64,000 nucleotides of DNA, taken from the NCBI RefSeq assembly GCF_000635915.2, contig NZ_CP015614.1:479501-543500 (forward strand). The letters run 5' to 3'. How positions within the stretch are numbered: position 1 is the first letter of the stretch; each line of letters begins with the position of its first letter. This stretch comes from Brevundimonas naejangsanensis (GTDB lineage Bacteria; Pseudomonadota; Alphaproteobacteria; Caulobacterales; Caulobacteraceae). Under the pieces are notes generated by a model. It was not told where the DNA came from. It saw nothing but the letters and a program-made list of their open reading frames with translations, and searched no databases. The position numbers were made by a program, and so were the translations under genes. Of the stretch, positions 44,995 through 54,092 are shown piece after piece.

Positions 44995-46496
44995 GTACCG
45001 CGCCGGAGGTTCATATGAGGCTCCAGCGGGCTCAGGCCCTGGCTCAACAGGGCGACCTGGCGGGTGCGCTGGCGGAGCTGGAGCAGGCGCCGCCGGCCAA
45101 ACGCGCGGGCGTCCTGTCGTTTCAGGTCGATCTGCTGAAGGCGATGGAGCGTTTCGAGGACGCGCTGGCCATCCGGCGTGAGCAGGTCCAGGCGGCGCCG
45201 AACAGCGTCGCCGCACGGCACAATCTGGCCGCCCTGCTGGGCGACATGGGCCGCAATGCCGAGGCGGTCGAGACGGCGCATCAGGCATTCGCCAACGGTG
45301 GCGATGCGCCCGAGACCTGGCTGGTTCTGGCGCGCGCCCTATCCGGCTGCGCCCGGCTGGATGAGGCCGAAGACGCCTATCGCCGCGCCGTAGAACGCCG
45401 CCCTGCTTATGGCGAGGCGGTTCGCGAACTGGCCCAGCTGATCTGGATGCGCGGCGGGGATGTAGGGGCCGCCAGAGCGCCGGTGGTGAAGGCGCTGGCG
45501 ACGGCGCCGGGCGACGGCGATCTGCTGACCTGTCTGGCCTTGGTGCTGATGTATGGCGGCGGCGATCCGCGCGAGGCGTGGGCCGAACTGACGCAGCGGG
45601 CCAAGGCGGGCGGCGCCCGTTCCGCGTCGGTCGAACTGGCGGCCGGACAACTGGCCCTGACCTTTGACCCGGCGCTCGCGATCGGACATGCGCGCAGGGC
45701 GACCGAGCTGGCGCCGCAGACGATCGATTCCTGGATCAGCCTGGCCGAAGCCCTTGTCGCCACGGGCGACGCCGACGGCGCCTTCGAAATACTGGACCAG
45801 CTTTCGGGCGCGCCGGTCGTGCATCAGAAGGTTCTGGCCCTGCACGCCACGGCCAGCCGGGTGAAGGGACAGGCCGATGCGCTGGGCCTCGATGATATGG
45901 ACGGTCTTGTCAGCGCACAGACCATCGACACCCCGCCGGGCTGGAACGATCTGGGCGCCTATCTGGCGGACCTGCAGGCGGCCCTGCTGGCGCAGCACGC
46001 CTATCAGAACCATCCGCTGGGTCAGAGCCTGCGTCATGGGACGCAGACCCCGGTAGATCTGACCCTGGTCGATGATCCGGCCATCCGCGCCTTCTTCACC
46101 GCCATCGACGGGCCGATCCGTCGTCATCTGGCGCGGCTGGGACAGGGCGGCGACCCGGTTCGGCGTCGCAACAGCGGCGATTACAGGCTGAACGGCTGCT
46201 GGTCCGTGCGGCTGGCGCCCGGTGGTTTCCACGAACACCACATCCACCCCAAGGGCTGGTATTCCTCCGCCTGCTACATCGACGTGCCGCCGGTGGTCGA
46301 GGCGGGCGGTCGCGAGGGCTGGCTGGCCTTGGGTCAGCCGCCGTTCCCGACGCCGCAGCCCCTGGAGCCGCTGCGGTATGAAAAGCCGGAGCCCGGCAAG
46401 CTGGCGCTGTTCCCGTCCTGCCTGTGGCACGGCACCGTGCCCTTCACTGGCGACCAGCCCCGTCTGTCCGTCGCCTTTGACATCGTGCCTGTCTGA
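44991..46496 (+). CDS. TPR protein with C-terminal 2OG-Fe(II) oxygenase-like domain
   Basis: A 501-residue protein. Residues 1-290 are tetratricopeptide repeats (AQALAQQGDLAGALAELEQA, RHNLAALLGDMGRNAEAVET, LARALSGCARLDEAEDAYRR). The C-terminal part has a jelly-roll with HEHHIHPKGWYSSACYIDVP (HxH-type ligands), and a later LFPSCLWHGTVPFTGDQPRL with the distal His and Arg expected for 2-oxoglutarate binding. It may hydroxylate a protein or small molecule in the cytosol. Two starts compete: ATG 44991 overlaps the upstream stop (ATGA), but ATG 45015 has GGAGG 5 bases upstream and may be the true one. Confidence 0.86.
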   Translation: MSTAPEVHMRLQRAQALAQQGDLAGALAELEQAPPAKRAGVLSFQVDLLKAMERFEDALAIRREQVQAAPNSVAARHNLAALLGDMGRNAEAVETAHQAFANGGDAPETWLVLARALSGCARLDEAEDAYRRAVERRPAYGEAVRELAQLIWMRGGDVGAARAPVVKALATAPGDGDLLTCLALVLMYGGGDPREAWAELTQRAKAGGARSASVELAAGQLALTFDPALAIGHARRATELAPQTIDSWISLAEALVATGDADGAFEILDQLSGAPVVHQKVLALHATASRVKGQADALGLDDMDGLVSAQTIDTPPGWNDLGAYLADLQAALLAQHAYQNHPLGQSLRHGTQTPVDLTLVDDPAIRAFFTAIDGPIRRHLARLGQGGDPVRRRNSGDYRLNGCWSVRLAPGGFHEHHIHPKGWYSSACYIDVPPVVEAGGREGWLALGQPPFPTPQPLEPLRYEKPEPGKLALFPSCLWHGTVPFTGDQPRLSVAFDIVPV

Positions 46497-46497
46497 C

Positions 46498-47184
46498 ATG
46501 ATCGCTTCCGACGCTCCCCTCGCCGTCTTCGACATCGACGGCACCCTGGTCGACAGCCGCGCCTCGATCCATCGCGCGGCCTGCGAGGCGGCGCTGGTGC
46601 TTGGCCTGCCGGAACCGGAATACGACCGAGTGCGCCAGATTGTCGGTCTGAGCCTGCCTCACGCCCTGCATGTGCTGGAGCCGGCGCTGACGGACGCCGA
46701 ACTGGCGGACTTCGTCGCGGCTTTCCAGGCCAGCTTCCGCGCCATGTACGAGGCGGGGCATGAGGAGCCGCTCTATCCCGGCGTCATGGACACCCTGCGG
46801 CGGCTGAAGCGCGACGGTTGGCGGTTGTCGCTGGCGACGGGGCAGAACCGGCGCGGGGTGGCTCGCAACCTGGCGCGACCTGAGTGGAGCGATCTGTTCC
46901 TGTCCAGCCACTGCGCCGAGGATGGACCCGGCAAGCCGGACCCGGCCATGCTGCGCGCCGCCATGCACGCTTGCGGCGCCGACGCCGCCTCGACCGTCAT
47001 GATCGGGGACACCAGCCACGACATCACAATGGCCGTAGCGGCTGGGGTGCATCCGCTGGGGGTCGGCTGGGGCTTTCACACGGTGGAGGAGCAGGCCGCT
47101 GCGGGCGCGCTGCACATCGCCGCCGATTTTCCTGATCTGGAGGCGGCGCTCGATCGTTTCGCCTCGACCAAGCTGTACGCCTAG
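46498..47184 (+). CDS. HAD-IA family phosphatase (phosphoglycolate-phosphatase-like)
   Basis: A 228-residue HAD hydrolase. Motif I is AVFDIDGTLVDS, motif II LSLATGQNRRG, motif III Lys in EDGPGKPDPAML, motif IV MIGDTSHDITMAVAAG. The helical cap spans about 20-85. The substrate is undetermined; phosphoglycolate or pyrophosphate-type substrates are usual for this group. The ATG at 46498 is one base after the TPR gene stop; the frame back to 46222 is a shadow. It is followed by atp12, nine bases later, in an apparent operon. Confidence 0.92.
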   Translation: MIASDAPLAVFDIDGTLVDSRASIHRAACEAALVLGLPEPEYDRVRQIVGLSLPHALHVLEPALTDAELADFVAAFQASFRAMYEAGHEEPLYPGVMDTLRRLKRDGWRLSLATGQNRRGVARNLARPEWSDLFLSSHCAEDGPGKPDPAMLRAAMHACGADAASTVMIGDTSHDITMAVAAGVHPLGVGWGFHTVEEQAAAGALHIAADFPDLEAALDRFASTKLYA

Positions 47185-47193
47185 AAGTTCATC

Positions 47194-47955
47194 ATGTCCC
47201 ACATTCCTCCGCTTGATCCCAACGTCGCCGCCCAGAAGGGCTTCCGTGAATCCGAGGAGCGCATCAAGCGCTTCTGGAAGGCCGCCGGGGTCGAAGCCCG
47301 CGACGGCGGCTGGATCGTCCTGCTGGACGGCCGCGCGCCCAAGACGCCCGCCGGAAACGCCATCGTCCTGCCGACGGAGACCGCCGCGGGACTGGTGGCC
47401 GAGGAGTGGAACGATCAGGGCGAGCACCTGTTGCCGGCCACCATGCCCGCGACCCGTCTGGCCTCGACCGCCATCGACCGGGTCAGCCAGACGCGCGGTC
47501 CCGTGGCCGAAGAGATCGCCCGCTACGCCGGGTCGGACGTGCTCTGCTACCTGGCCGAGACGCCGTCGGGGCTGATCGAGCGCCAGCAGGCGGAGTGGGG
47601 GCCGTGGCGCGACTGGGCCGCGCGCGAACTGGGGGTCGAACTGCAACCGGTCGAGGGCATCATTCATCGGCCGCAGGCGCCGCAGGCTCTGGCGCGGGTC
47701 GAGGCCCTGGCCCTCGAGATGGACGACTTCGCCCTGACCGGGCTGGCGACGGCCGTGCCTCTGTTCGGCTCGGCGGTGCTGGGGCTTGCGGTGCAGCGCG
47801 GCGCGCTGTCGGGCGAGACGGCGCTGGACCTGTCGCGGCTGGACGAAGCCTTCACCGAGGAGCGCTGGGGCGTGGACGAAGAGGCGGCTGCCCGAACCGC
47901 TGCTCACCGCGCCGAAGCTGCATTGCTGCAGCGGTGGTTCGAGGCGCTCAGATAA
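47194..47955 (+). CDS. ATP12 family F1-ATPase assembly chaperone
   Basis: A 253-residue protein. Family features seen: RIKRFWKAAGVEARDGGWIV, LLDGRAPKTPAGNAIVLPT, LVAEEWNDQGE, MPATRLASTAIDRV, YAGSDVLCYLAETPSGL and ALTGLATAVPLFGSAVLGLA. ATP12 binds the F1 alpha subunit during assembly; it is confined to alphaproteobacteria and mitochondria. Its stop lies inside the first of three operator palindromes that control the next gene, so the boundary between the two units is compact. Confidence 0.94.
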   Translation: MSHIPPLDPNVAAQKGFRESEERIKRFWKAAGVEARDGGWIVLLDGRAPKTPAGNAIVLPTETAAGLVAEEWNDQGEHLLPATMPATRLASTAIDRVSQTRGPVAEEIARYAGSDVLCYLAETPSGLIERQQAEWGPWRDWAARELGVELQPVEGIIHRPQAPQALARVEALALEMDDFALTGLATAVPLFGSAVLGLAVQRGALSGETALDLSRLDEAFTEERWGVDEEAAARTAAHRAEAALLQRWFEALR

Positions 47956-48025
47956 CTTTCCCTCCTGGAAAGTTATGACTTGACGAAGTGGAAAGTCATC
48001 GTCATTTTCCGCTCTGGAAAGTGAG
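47952..48025. promoter_or_regulatory. Three tandem palindromic operators before the membrane protein / winged-helix pair
   Basis: Site 1 (47952-47976): ATAACTTTCC-N5-GGAAAGTTAT, 10-bp perfect arms. Site 2 (47975-47999): ATGACTTGAC-N5-GGAAAGTCAT, 8 of 10. Site 3 (48001-48025): GTCATTTTCC-N5-GGAAAGTGAG, 8 of 10. Centres are about 23 and 26 bp apart. A possible promoter TTGACG-N17-CATTTT (47980-48008) lies across sites 2 and 3. Confidence 0.78.
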
Positions 48026-48035
48026 GGATTCATCC

Positions 48036-48485
48036 ATGTCAGATACGCAAGACGCGAAGGCCGCTCTGGAGCAGATTCGCCAGACGCGCGAACAGGCGCT
48101 CGGAAAAATGAACTATTGGCCGTGGTGGTATGACGCCGGCTACGCCCTGGCGTGCGGGCTTCTCGTGGCGGGGCAGGGCTTCCCGACCGCGATCGCGATG
48201 GCCTGCGTGGTTGTCGCCATCGCCATTCTGGCGACGATCATGCGGGTTTGGCAGGATCGCACAGGCGTTTGGGTGAACGGATACGCCCCGCGTCGCGCCC
48301 GCTGGGCCGCCTTTGGCCTGGCGGCGATCCTGATGGGATTGATGGGCGTCAGCATCTGGTTCGGCCGGGTGCAGGGCGTCGTCTGGGTTCCCTTCGCCAA
48401 CGGTTTGGCGGCCGCCGCTCTGGGCGTCGTCGGCATGAGGGTCTGGATGCGCCTGTACCGCATCGACGTGCGGAGCCTGTCGTGA
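48036..48485 (+). CDS. Four-helix membrane protein paired with a winged-helix regulator
   Basis: A 149-residue protein. A soluble N-terminal helix (DAKAALEQIRQTREQALGKM) precedes four membrane helices in two pairs (WWYDAGYALACGLLVAGQGF, AIAMACVVVAIAILATIMRV, AAFGLAAILMGLMGVSIWFG, VVWVPFANGLAAAALGVVGM). Such proteins often accompany a small winged-helix repressor, as here. The start at 48036 has AGGGA upstream; a frame from 47988 would read through the operators. Function is unknown. The stop overlaps the regulator's GTG start. Confidence 0.82.
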   Translation: MSDTQDAKAALEQIRQTREQALGKMNYWPWWYDAGYALACGLLVAGQGFPTAIAMACVVVAIAILATIMRVWQDRTGVWVNGYAPRRARWAAFGLAAILMGLMGVSIWFGRVQGVVWVPFANGLAAAALGVVGMRVWMRLYRIDVRSLS

Positions 48486-48784
48486 AGCCGCCGGTTTTCG
48501 ATCCTGTGATCCATGCGCCGGGCAGGCTGCAGATCTGCGCCATCCTGTCCGCCGCCGAAGCCGAGTTCGCGGTGGTGCGCGACGCCATTCAGGTGTCGGA
48601 CTCCGTCCTGTCGAAACACGTGAAGACGCTGGAGGAGGCCGGTTACCTTGCTGTCCGCAAGGCGGCGCAGGGCGGGCGGCAGCGCACCTGGCTCAGCCTC
48701 ACCGAGGCGGGCAAGGCGGCCTTCGCCTCTCATGTCGCCGAGCTGAGCCGCCTGGCGGCCATGACGGCGCCGATCAGCCCTTGA
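48482..48784 (+). CDS. Winged-helix transcriptional regulator (MarR/ArsR-like)
   Basis: A 100-residue single-domain regulator with a GTG start overlapping the membrane gene stop (GTGA). It reads VIHAPGRLQICAILSAAEAE, then VRDAIQVSDSVLSKHVKTLE (recognition helix) and the wing AGYLAVRKAAQGGRQRTWLS followed by LTEAGKAAFASHV. No sensory domain is present. It probably represses its own operon through the three GGAAAGT palindromes upstream; this is inferred from position. It converges with the RluF-like gene with an 11-base overlap. Confidence 0.9.
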   Translation: MKPPVFDPVIHAPGRLQICAILSAAEAEFAVVRDAIQVSDSVLSKHVKTLEEAGYLAVRKAAQGGRQRTWLSLTEAGKAAFASHVAELSRLAAMTAPISP

Positions 48785-49532
48785 TCAGCGCCGCCCGCTC
48801 GTCGGCCGTCAGCATCCGCCAGCGGCCTTCGGGCAGGTCGCCCAGCTTCACCGGGCCGATGCGGATGCGATAGAGGTCGACGACCTCCAGTCCGACCAGT
48901 TCGCACATGCGGCGGATCTGGCGGTTGCGGCCCTCGCGCAGCAGGAAGCGCAGGCGCTGGGGCTCCATCTGGGTGACGCGGGCGGGCTTCAGCTGGCGGC
49001 CGTCCAGCTCCAGCCCGTGGCGCAGTTGGGACAGCTTTGCTTCGGTCACGGCACCGGCGACGCGGACCAGATATTCCTTGTCCAGGTCCGACTGAGGGCC
49101 GATCACCGCCTTGGCCACCACCCCGTCCGACGACAGCAGCAGCAGGCCGCGCGAATCTTCGTCCAGCCGGCCGACCGGGGGCAGGGAGGCGTCGCGCGCC
49201 GGGACTTCGCCTTCACCGACCTTGTTGGCGGCGGTCAACAGGCGCGCGGCGGGGATCTTGCCGGGTTCCGGCTGGCCCGAGACGTATCCGACCGGCTTGT
49301 GCAGCAGGATGGCGACGCCCGCCGCCAGCGCCGCCTCGCCCTTGTCGTTCAGGGTCAACGTCTGGCCCGGTTCGATCTTGCGGCCCGCGTCGCGCACCAC
49401 CTCGCCGTCGATGCTGACCAGGCCATCCGCGATCAGCCCCTCGGCCTCGCGGCGCGAGCAGACGCCGGTCTGGCCCAGCCATTTGTTGATGCGGACGGGT
49501 TCTGCGCCGTCATAGGTGCGGACGAAGGCCAT
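48774..49532 (-). CDS. RsuA/RluB/RluF-family pseudouridine synthase (RluF-like)
   Basis: A 252-residue synthase. The S4 domain is RINKWLGQTGVCSRREAEGL then IADGLVSIDGEVVRDAGRKI. The catalytic part has LLHKPVGYVSGQ, the active-site PPVGRLDEDSRGLLLLSSDG, DLDKEYLVRV, LREGRNRQIRRMCELVGLEV and GPVKLGDLPEGRWRMLT. It most resembles RluF, which modifies 23S rRNA U2604. It overlaps the convergent winged-helix gene by 11 bases at the 3' ends. Confidence 0.92.
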   Translation of the reverse strand: MAFVRTYDGAEPVRINKWLGQTGVCSRREAEGLIADGLVSIDGEVVRDAGRKIEPGQTLTLNDKGEAALAAGVAILLHKPVGYVSGQPEPGKIPAARLLTAANKVGEGEVPARDASLPPVGRLDEDSRGLLLLSSDGVVAKAVIGPQSDLDKEYLVRVAGAVTEAKLSQLRHGLELDGRQLKPARVTQMEPQRLRFLLREGRNRQIRRMCELVGLEVVDLYRIRIGPVKLGDLPEGRWRMLTADERAALIKG

Positions 49533-49839
49533 GAGCTGACTGACTCTCTGCGATGCGATCGGCTGTGTAGGGCGGGGTTGTGGGCTCAGGCAAGGCTGGC
49601 CGCCGCTCGCCAGAGCCCAGATTGTCCGCCTTTGTGTTTCAGGTCACGTTTTCGTCGCCAAGTTGACCTTGAGCATCATAAGCCTATATCAGCAGTCACC
49701 CTGATGATTTTGACACGTTCGCTGCCGATCGATTCGGATCGCGACGTTTGCCGTGTCTGACCGAATTTCGACACGCAGGGCGCGACGGTTTTTAGGAACT
49801 GTCCGCGAATATTGATCGATAACCTTTGAAGGAGACGTT
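49533..49839. other. 307-bp intergenic region, divergent promoters
   Basis: No gene is visible. It holds the promoter candidate TTGACC-N16-TATATC (49663-49690) pointing to the DJ-1-like gene, and a small palindrome CGTGTC...GACACG (about 49752-49775) in the resulting long leader. Nothing else stands out. Confidence 0.5.
49663..49690 (+). promoter_or_regulatory. Candidate sigma-70 promoter for the DJ-1-like gene
   Basis: TTGACC, 16-base spacer, TATATC. It is unusually consensus-like for this GC-rich genome. The predicted leader to the TTG start at 49840 would be about 140 bases. Confidence 0.5.
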
Positions 49840-50331
49840 TTGTACGCTCAACGCAAGACCGCGACTGGCCCTCGTTCCCGCCAATACGGCAACCGCCCCG
49901 CACCGACCCGCCTGCGCTTCGGCCTGATCATGCGCAAGGGCATGGATTTCGGCGAATTGGGGGACATGGAGACCGCTCTGCGCTTTGAAGGCGTGTCGCT
50001 GGCTCCGATCTCGTCGGGCGAGGGCAGCTTGAATTCCGGCGGGTTGACGGTTCTGGCCACGGCGACGGCCGACGACATCACCGGCGGCCGTGTTCAGGGC
50101 GTGGTGGTTCCGGGCGGCGACTCGGACGAAGCCAGCCTGGTTCAGGTCAAGGCGCTGGTGAGCCTGGCCAAGGCGCAGGGACTGCCGGTTCTGGCTTTCG
50201 CCGACGGCGTGGCGTTGACGGCCGAAATCTTTGGCCAAGCCGCCGATGCGCCGGGCGCGGCCTTCCGCGACGGCAAGGTCGCCCTGCTGAACGACCGCGC
50301 CGAACTGACGGCCGTCGTCGCCGCCATCTAA
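49840..50331 (+). CDS. DJ-1/PfpI-like protein lacking the nucleophilic Cys
   Basis: A 163-residue frame starting with TTG at 49840. AAGGAG lies 5 bases upstream, a near-ideal Shine-Dalgarno, so the rare start is credible. The first 25 residues are basic (MYAQRKTATGPRSRQYGNRP). The rest resembles a DJ-1/PfpI class I glutamine-amidotransferase-like core: RFGLIMRKGMDFGELGDMET, GRVQGVVVPGGDSDEASLVQ, and the nucleophile-elbow region GLPVLAFADGVALTAEIFG. The elbow reads AFADG where active members have a Cys, so catalysis by the usual route is unlikely. It converges with the methyltransferase gene with a 4-base overlap. Confidence 0.8.
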   Translation: MYAQRKTATGPRSRQYGNRPAPTRLRFGLIMRKGMDFGELGDMETALRFEGVSLAPISSGEGSLNSGGLTVLATATADDITGGRVQGVVVPGGDSDEASLVQVKALVSLAKAQGLPVLAFADGVALTAEIFGQAADAPGAAFRDGKVALLNDRAELTAVVAAI

Positions 50332-50963
50332 ATCCGGCGGAAGATCAGGCTCAGGTTGTTGGCGGGCATGGCTCGCCGCAGCGTCAGGGCTAGGCCATGC
50401 GACCGGGCGAGCGTTTCGACCTCGCCCCGGTCGCGTAGGCCCCAGGCCGGATCGCGCGCCTTCAGGCTCTCGTCGAAGGCCGCGTTGGACGGCGCCAGCG
50501 GAACCTCAGTCTCGCGATAGGGGCCATAGAGATACAGCAAACCGCCGGGACGCGTCAGCGACCGCTCGGCCAGTTGCATCAGGCCTTCGGCCGCCGTCCA
50601 CGGGCTGATGTGGATCATGTTGATGCAGACGATGGCGTTCAGCCGCTGCGACGGCCAGCTGGCCTCGTCCAGCATGTCGACGGCTTGTGCAGGGTGCAGG
50701 TTTGCGACTCCTGTATGCGTCCGCCACGCCTCGATGCTGGCGCGGGCCTGAGGGCTGGGGTCGCTGGGGATCCAGTCCAGGCCAGGCAGGGCGGCGGCGA
50801 AGGCGGCGGCGTGCTGACCCGATCCGGCGGCGATCTCCAGCACCCGGCCCTGGGCGGGCAGATGGGCGCGCAGAACCTGAAGTATCGCCGCGCTGTTGCG
50901 TTCGGCTGCCGGCGAAATCAGCGCGTCAGGCGCGCCCGCCGATGTCGATATTGCAGAATCCAT
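50328..50963 (-). CDS. DUF938 family class I SAM-dependent methyltransferase
   Basis: A 211-residue protein. It begins near ISPAAERNSAAILQVLRAHL, then the SAM motif I GRVLEIAAGSGQHAAAFAAA, LDWIPSDPSPQARASIEAW, AIVCINMIHISPWTAAEGLM and GGLLYLYGPYRETEVPLAPS followed by NAAFDESL. The order and the HISPW motif mark DUF938, of unknown substrate. The ATG at 50963 is selected; a frame from 51092 runs through the PEPCK promoter region. Confidence 0.92.
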   Translation of the reverse strand: MDSAISTSAGAPDALISPAAERNSAAILQVLRAHLPAQGRVLEIAAGSGQHAAAFAAALPGLDWIPSDPSPQARASIEAWRTHTGVANLHPAQAVDMLDEASWPSQRLNAIVCINMIHISPWTAAEGLMQLAERSLTRPGGLLYLYGPYRETEVPLAPSNAAFDESLKARDPAWGLRDRGEVETLARSHGLALTLRRAMPANNLSLIFRRI

Positions 50964-51172
50964 CGTCTTCACGCCGAAGGAGATAGCCCTTGGGGCGCGC
51001 TCTGACGATTTAATTGTGCGCGTGGGCGGCCTGGCCCGGATAACGGGGGAATGAAACGTGCAGCGGTTGACCTTACGTCCCGTCGGGTTCATTGCCCGCG
51101 TAACACAGCGTGATCAGCTTATTGCGTGACGGCGACGACAGATCGGCGCGCGCAGCTTCAGGAGAGCAAGAC

Positions 51173-53017
51173 GTGACGCAATCGATTCCCGGACTCCATC
51201 CGGCGCCCACCGAACACAAGGGCCTTGTCGCCTGGGTGGAGCAGATCGCCGCCCTGACCAAGCCGGACCGTGTTCACTGGTGCGACGGCTCGGACGCCGA
51301 GAAGTCGGCCATCGTGGCCGACCTGATCGGCAAGGGCACGCTGAAGGAACTGGATCAGGCCAAGCGCCCCGGCTGCTACTACGCCGCCTCGGATCCCAAG
51401 GACGTGGCCCGCGTCGAGAGCCGCACCTTCATCTGCTCGCAGGACGAGGCTGACGCCGGCCCGACCAACAACTGGTCCGATCCGGTCGAGATGCGCGCCC
51501 GTCTGGACGGCCTGTTCGACGGCTGCATGAAGGGCCGGACGATGTATGTCGTTCCGTTCTGCATGGGGCCGCTGGGCTCCAAGATCTCCGCCCTGGGCGT
51601 CGAGATCACGGACAGCGGCTATGTCGCCGTGTCGATGGGCATCATGACCCGCATGGGCAAGGGCGCGCTGGACATGCTGGGCGCCGACGGCGTCTTCGTC
51701 CCGGCCGTGCACACCTTGGGCGCGCCGCTGGCCGAGGGCCAGGCCGACGTGCCGTGGCCCTGCAACGACGACAAGTGGATCGTCCACTTCCCCGAGACGC
51801 GCGAAATCTGGTCCTACGGCTCGGGCTACGGCGGCAACGCCCTGCTGGGCAAGAAGTGCTACGCCCTGCGCATCGCCTCGATCATGGCCCGCGACGAGGG
51901 GTGGCTGGCCGAGCACATGCTGATCCTCAAGCTGACCAGCCCCGAGGGCGTGTCGAAGTATGTGGCGGCCGCCTTCCCGAGCGCCTGCGGCAAGACCAAC
52001 CTGGCCATGCTGCAGCCGGCGCTGGACGGCTGGAAGGCCGAGACGGTCGGCGACGACATCGCCTGGATGCGCTTCGGCGACGATGGCCGCCTGTACGCCG
52101 TGAACCCGGAAGCGGGCTTCTTCGGCGTGGCGCCGGGCACCAGCCGCAACACCAACAAGAACGCGCTGGAGACGCTGGCCAAGGACACCGTCTTCACCAA
52201 CGTCGCCCTGACCGCCGACGGCGACGTCTGGTGGGAAGGCCTGACCAAGGAAACGCCCGAAGGCCTGACGAACTGGAAGGGCCAGCCGCACGATCCTGCC
52301 TCGGGCGAGCCCGCCGCCCACCCGAACGCGCGTTTCGCCGTCTGGGCCGGTCAGTGCCCGTCCATCGCGCCTGAGTGGGAAGACCCGGCGGGCGTGCCGA
52401 TCGACGCCATTCTGTTCGGCGGCCGCCGCGCCTCGGCCGTGCCGCTGGTGACGGAAGCCTTCGACTGGGAGCACGGCGTCTTCCTGGGGTCGACCGTGGC
52501 CTCGGAAGGCACCGCCGCGGCTGAGAACAAGGTCGGCGAACTGCGCCGCGACCCCTTCGCCATGCTGCCCTTCTGCGGCTACAACATGGGCGACTACTTC
52601 GGTCACTGGCTGAAGATGGGTCAGAAGACCGACGCCGCGAAGCTGCCGCGCCTGTTCTTCGTCAACTGGTTCCGCAAGAACGACGAAGGCAAGTTCGTGT
52701 GGCCGGGCTTCGGCGATAACGCCCGCGTGCTGAAGTGGATCGTCGAGCGCCTGGAAGGCAAGGCCGAGGCCGTGGACACCCCGGTCGGCCGCGTGCCGTC
52801 CAAGGATGCCCTGGACCTGTCGGGCCTGACGCTGTCAGACGCCGATCTGAAGATCCTGCTGGACGTCGACGCCGACGTCTGGACCGAGGAAGCCGCCCTG
52901 ATCCCCGCCTTCTACGAGAGGTTCCGCGATCGCCTGCCCAAGGCCCTGTGGGACCAGCACGCCGCCCTGACCAAGCGTCTGGAAGAGGCGCGCGCGGCCA
53001 AGCTGGCTGCTGAATAA
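51173..53017 (+). CDS. pckG: Phosphoenolpyruvate carboxykinase (GTP)
   Basis: A 614-residue enzyme of the GTP class. It shows [48 protein letters not shown], the P-loop [15 protein letters not shown] with the reactive Cys, [20 protein letters not shown] (metal Asp), and [20 protein letters not shown]. It converts oxaloacetate + GTP to PEP + CO2 + GDP, the entry to gluconeogenesis. GTG at 51173 is chosen because AGGAG lies 8 bases upstream; a start at 51110 would add 21 residues without support. Neighbours are unrelated, so it is probably monocistronic. Confidence 0.96.
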   Translation: MTQSIPGLHPAPTEHKGLVAWVEQIAALTKPDRVHWCDGSDAEKSAIVADLIGKGTLKELDQAKRPGCYYAASDPKDVARVESRTFICSQDEADAGPTNNWSDPVEMRARLDGLFDGCMKGRTMYVVPFCMGPLGSKISALGVEITDSGYVAVSMGIMTRMGKGALDMLGADGVFVPAVHTLGAPLAEGQADVPWPCNDDKWIVHFPETREIWSYGSGYGGNALLGKKCYALRIASIMARDEGWLAEHMLILKLTSPEGVSKYVAAAFPSACGKTNLAMLQPALDGWKAETVGDDIAWMRFGDDGRLYAVNPEAGFFGVAPGTSRNTNKNALETLAKDTVFTNVALTADGDVWWEGLTKETPEGLTNWKGQPHDPASGEPAAHPNARFAVWAGQCPSIAPEWEDPAGVPIDAILFGGRRASAVPLVTEAFDWEHGVFLGSTVASEGTAAAENKVGELRRDPFAMLPFCGYNMGDYFGHWLKMGQKTDAAKLPRLFFVNWFRKNDEGKFVWPGFGDNARVLKWIVERLEGKAEAVDTPVGRVPSKDALDLSGLTLSDADLKILLDVDADVWTEEAALIPAFYERFRDRLPKALWDQHAALTKRLEEARAAKLAAE

Positions 53018-53069
53018 AAGACCGCCATCGACGGTTGAAATCGGGGCGCGGGAGGTCGAAGGACATCCC

Positions 53070-54092
53070 GTGCCCCTTTCTAATTCTCCCGAACCTTCCT
53101 TCGACGCCGTGGTCATTGGCGCGGGCGCTCTGGGCCTGTGCGTGGCGGCGGAGCTAAGGCGACGCGGACGCCGCGTGGCGGTGGTCGACCCCGGCGGCGT
53201 CAACGCCTCGGCGGTGGCGGCGGGCATGATCGCGCCCGCGATGGAATGCGCCATCGACGATCTGTCGCCGGAAACGGCGCAGGTGCTGCGGCGAGCGCGC
53301 GACCTTTGGCCAACCTTCGCCAAGGCGACCGGCGTGCGGCTGTATGGCGATGTGGCTGAATGGCGCGGCGGGAACGTCGCCGAACTGGCGGCGCGGATGG
53401 CGGCGCTGGGTTTTCAGCATGACTACGACGAAGCCTATGCGCGCCTGACCACGCATGAGGACGCCAAGGTCGATCCCCCTCAGGCCCTGGCCGCCCTGGC
53501 GCAGGGGCTGACCCTGATCGAGGCGCCGGCGCAGCGCGTGGCGCGAGACGACAAAGGCTGGCGCGTCGAAACCCCGGCGGGCGCCTTCCGCGCCGATCAT
53601 CTGGTGTTGGCGACCGGGGCCGAACCGGCGCTGGCGGGCCTGCCGTCCGAGGCGCAGGCGCTCGTGGCGCTCGTCACGCCTGTTCGCGGCCAGATCGGCC
53701 TGGTTTCGGAGGCTCTGGTCGACCACGTGGTGCGCGGGCCGGGCGCCTATGTCGCGCCTATGGGCGAGGGCAGCGTGATCGGGGCGACGATGGAGCCGGG
53801 CGAGCGGTCCCTGACCCCCGACGCCGCGCGCTGCGAAGCCATGCTGGCTGCGGCATGGCAGGTGCTGGGGCAGACGCCGCGCCCGCTGACGATCCACTGG
53901 CGCGCAGGGGTGCGGGGGACGACGCCGGACGGCCTGCCGATGGCGGGGCAGGTCGCGCCCGGCCTGTATGTCGCGCTGGGGCCGCGACGCAACGGTTGGC
54001 TGCTGGGGCCGCTGGTCGGCGCCGTCATCGCCGATGCGACAGAGGGTCGGCCCGTCGGCGAGCCGACCCTCCATCCCTCGCGGTTTCTTTAG
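53070..54092 (+). CDS. FAD-dependent amino-acid oxidoreductase (glycine-oxidase/DadA-like)
   Basis: A 340-residue DAO-fold flavoprotein. The ADP-binding motif is [20 protein letters not shown], followed by [41 protein letters not shown], and the C-terminal FAD site [20 protein letters not shown] followed by [13 protein letters not shown]. It resembles ThiO/glycine oxidase; no thiamine genes adjoin it, so the substrate is open. Start GTG 53070 follows AAGGA by 7 bases. The stop overlaps the convergent tonB gene by 4 bases. Confidence 0.87.
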   Translation: MPLSNSPEPSFDAVVIGAGALGLCVAAELRRRGRRVAVVDPGGVNASAVAAGMIAPAMECAIDDLSPETAQVLRRARDLWPTFAKATGVRLYGDVAEWRGGNVAELAARMAALGFQHDYDEAYARLTTHEDAKVDPPQALAALAQGLTLIEAPAQRVARDDKGWRVETPAGAFRADHLVLATGAEPALAGLPSEAQALVALVTPVRGQIGLVSEALVDHVVRGPGAYVAPMGEGSVIGATMEPGERSLTPDAARCEAMLAAAWQVLGQTPRPLTIHWRAGVRGTTPDGLPMAGQVAPGLYVALGPRRNGWLLGPLVGAVIADATEGRPVGEPTLHPSRFL

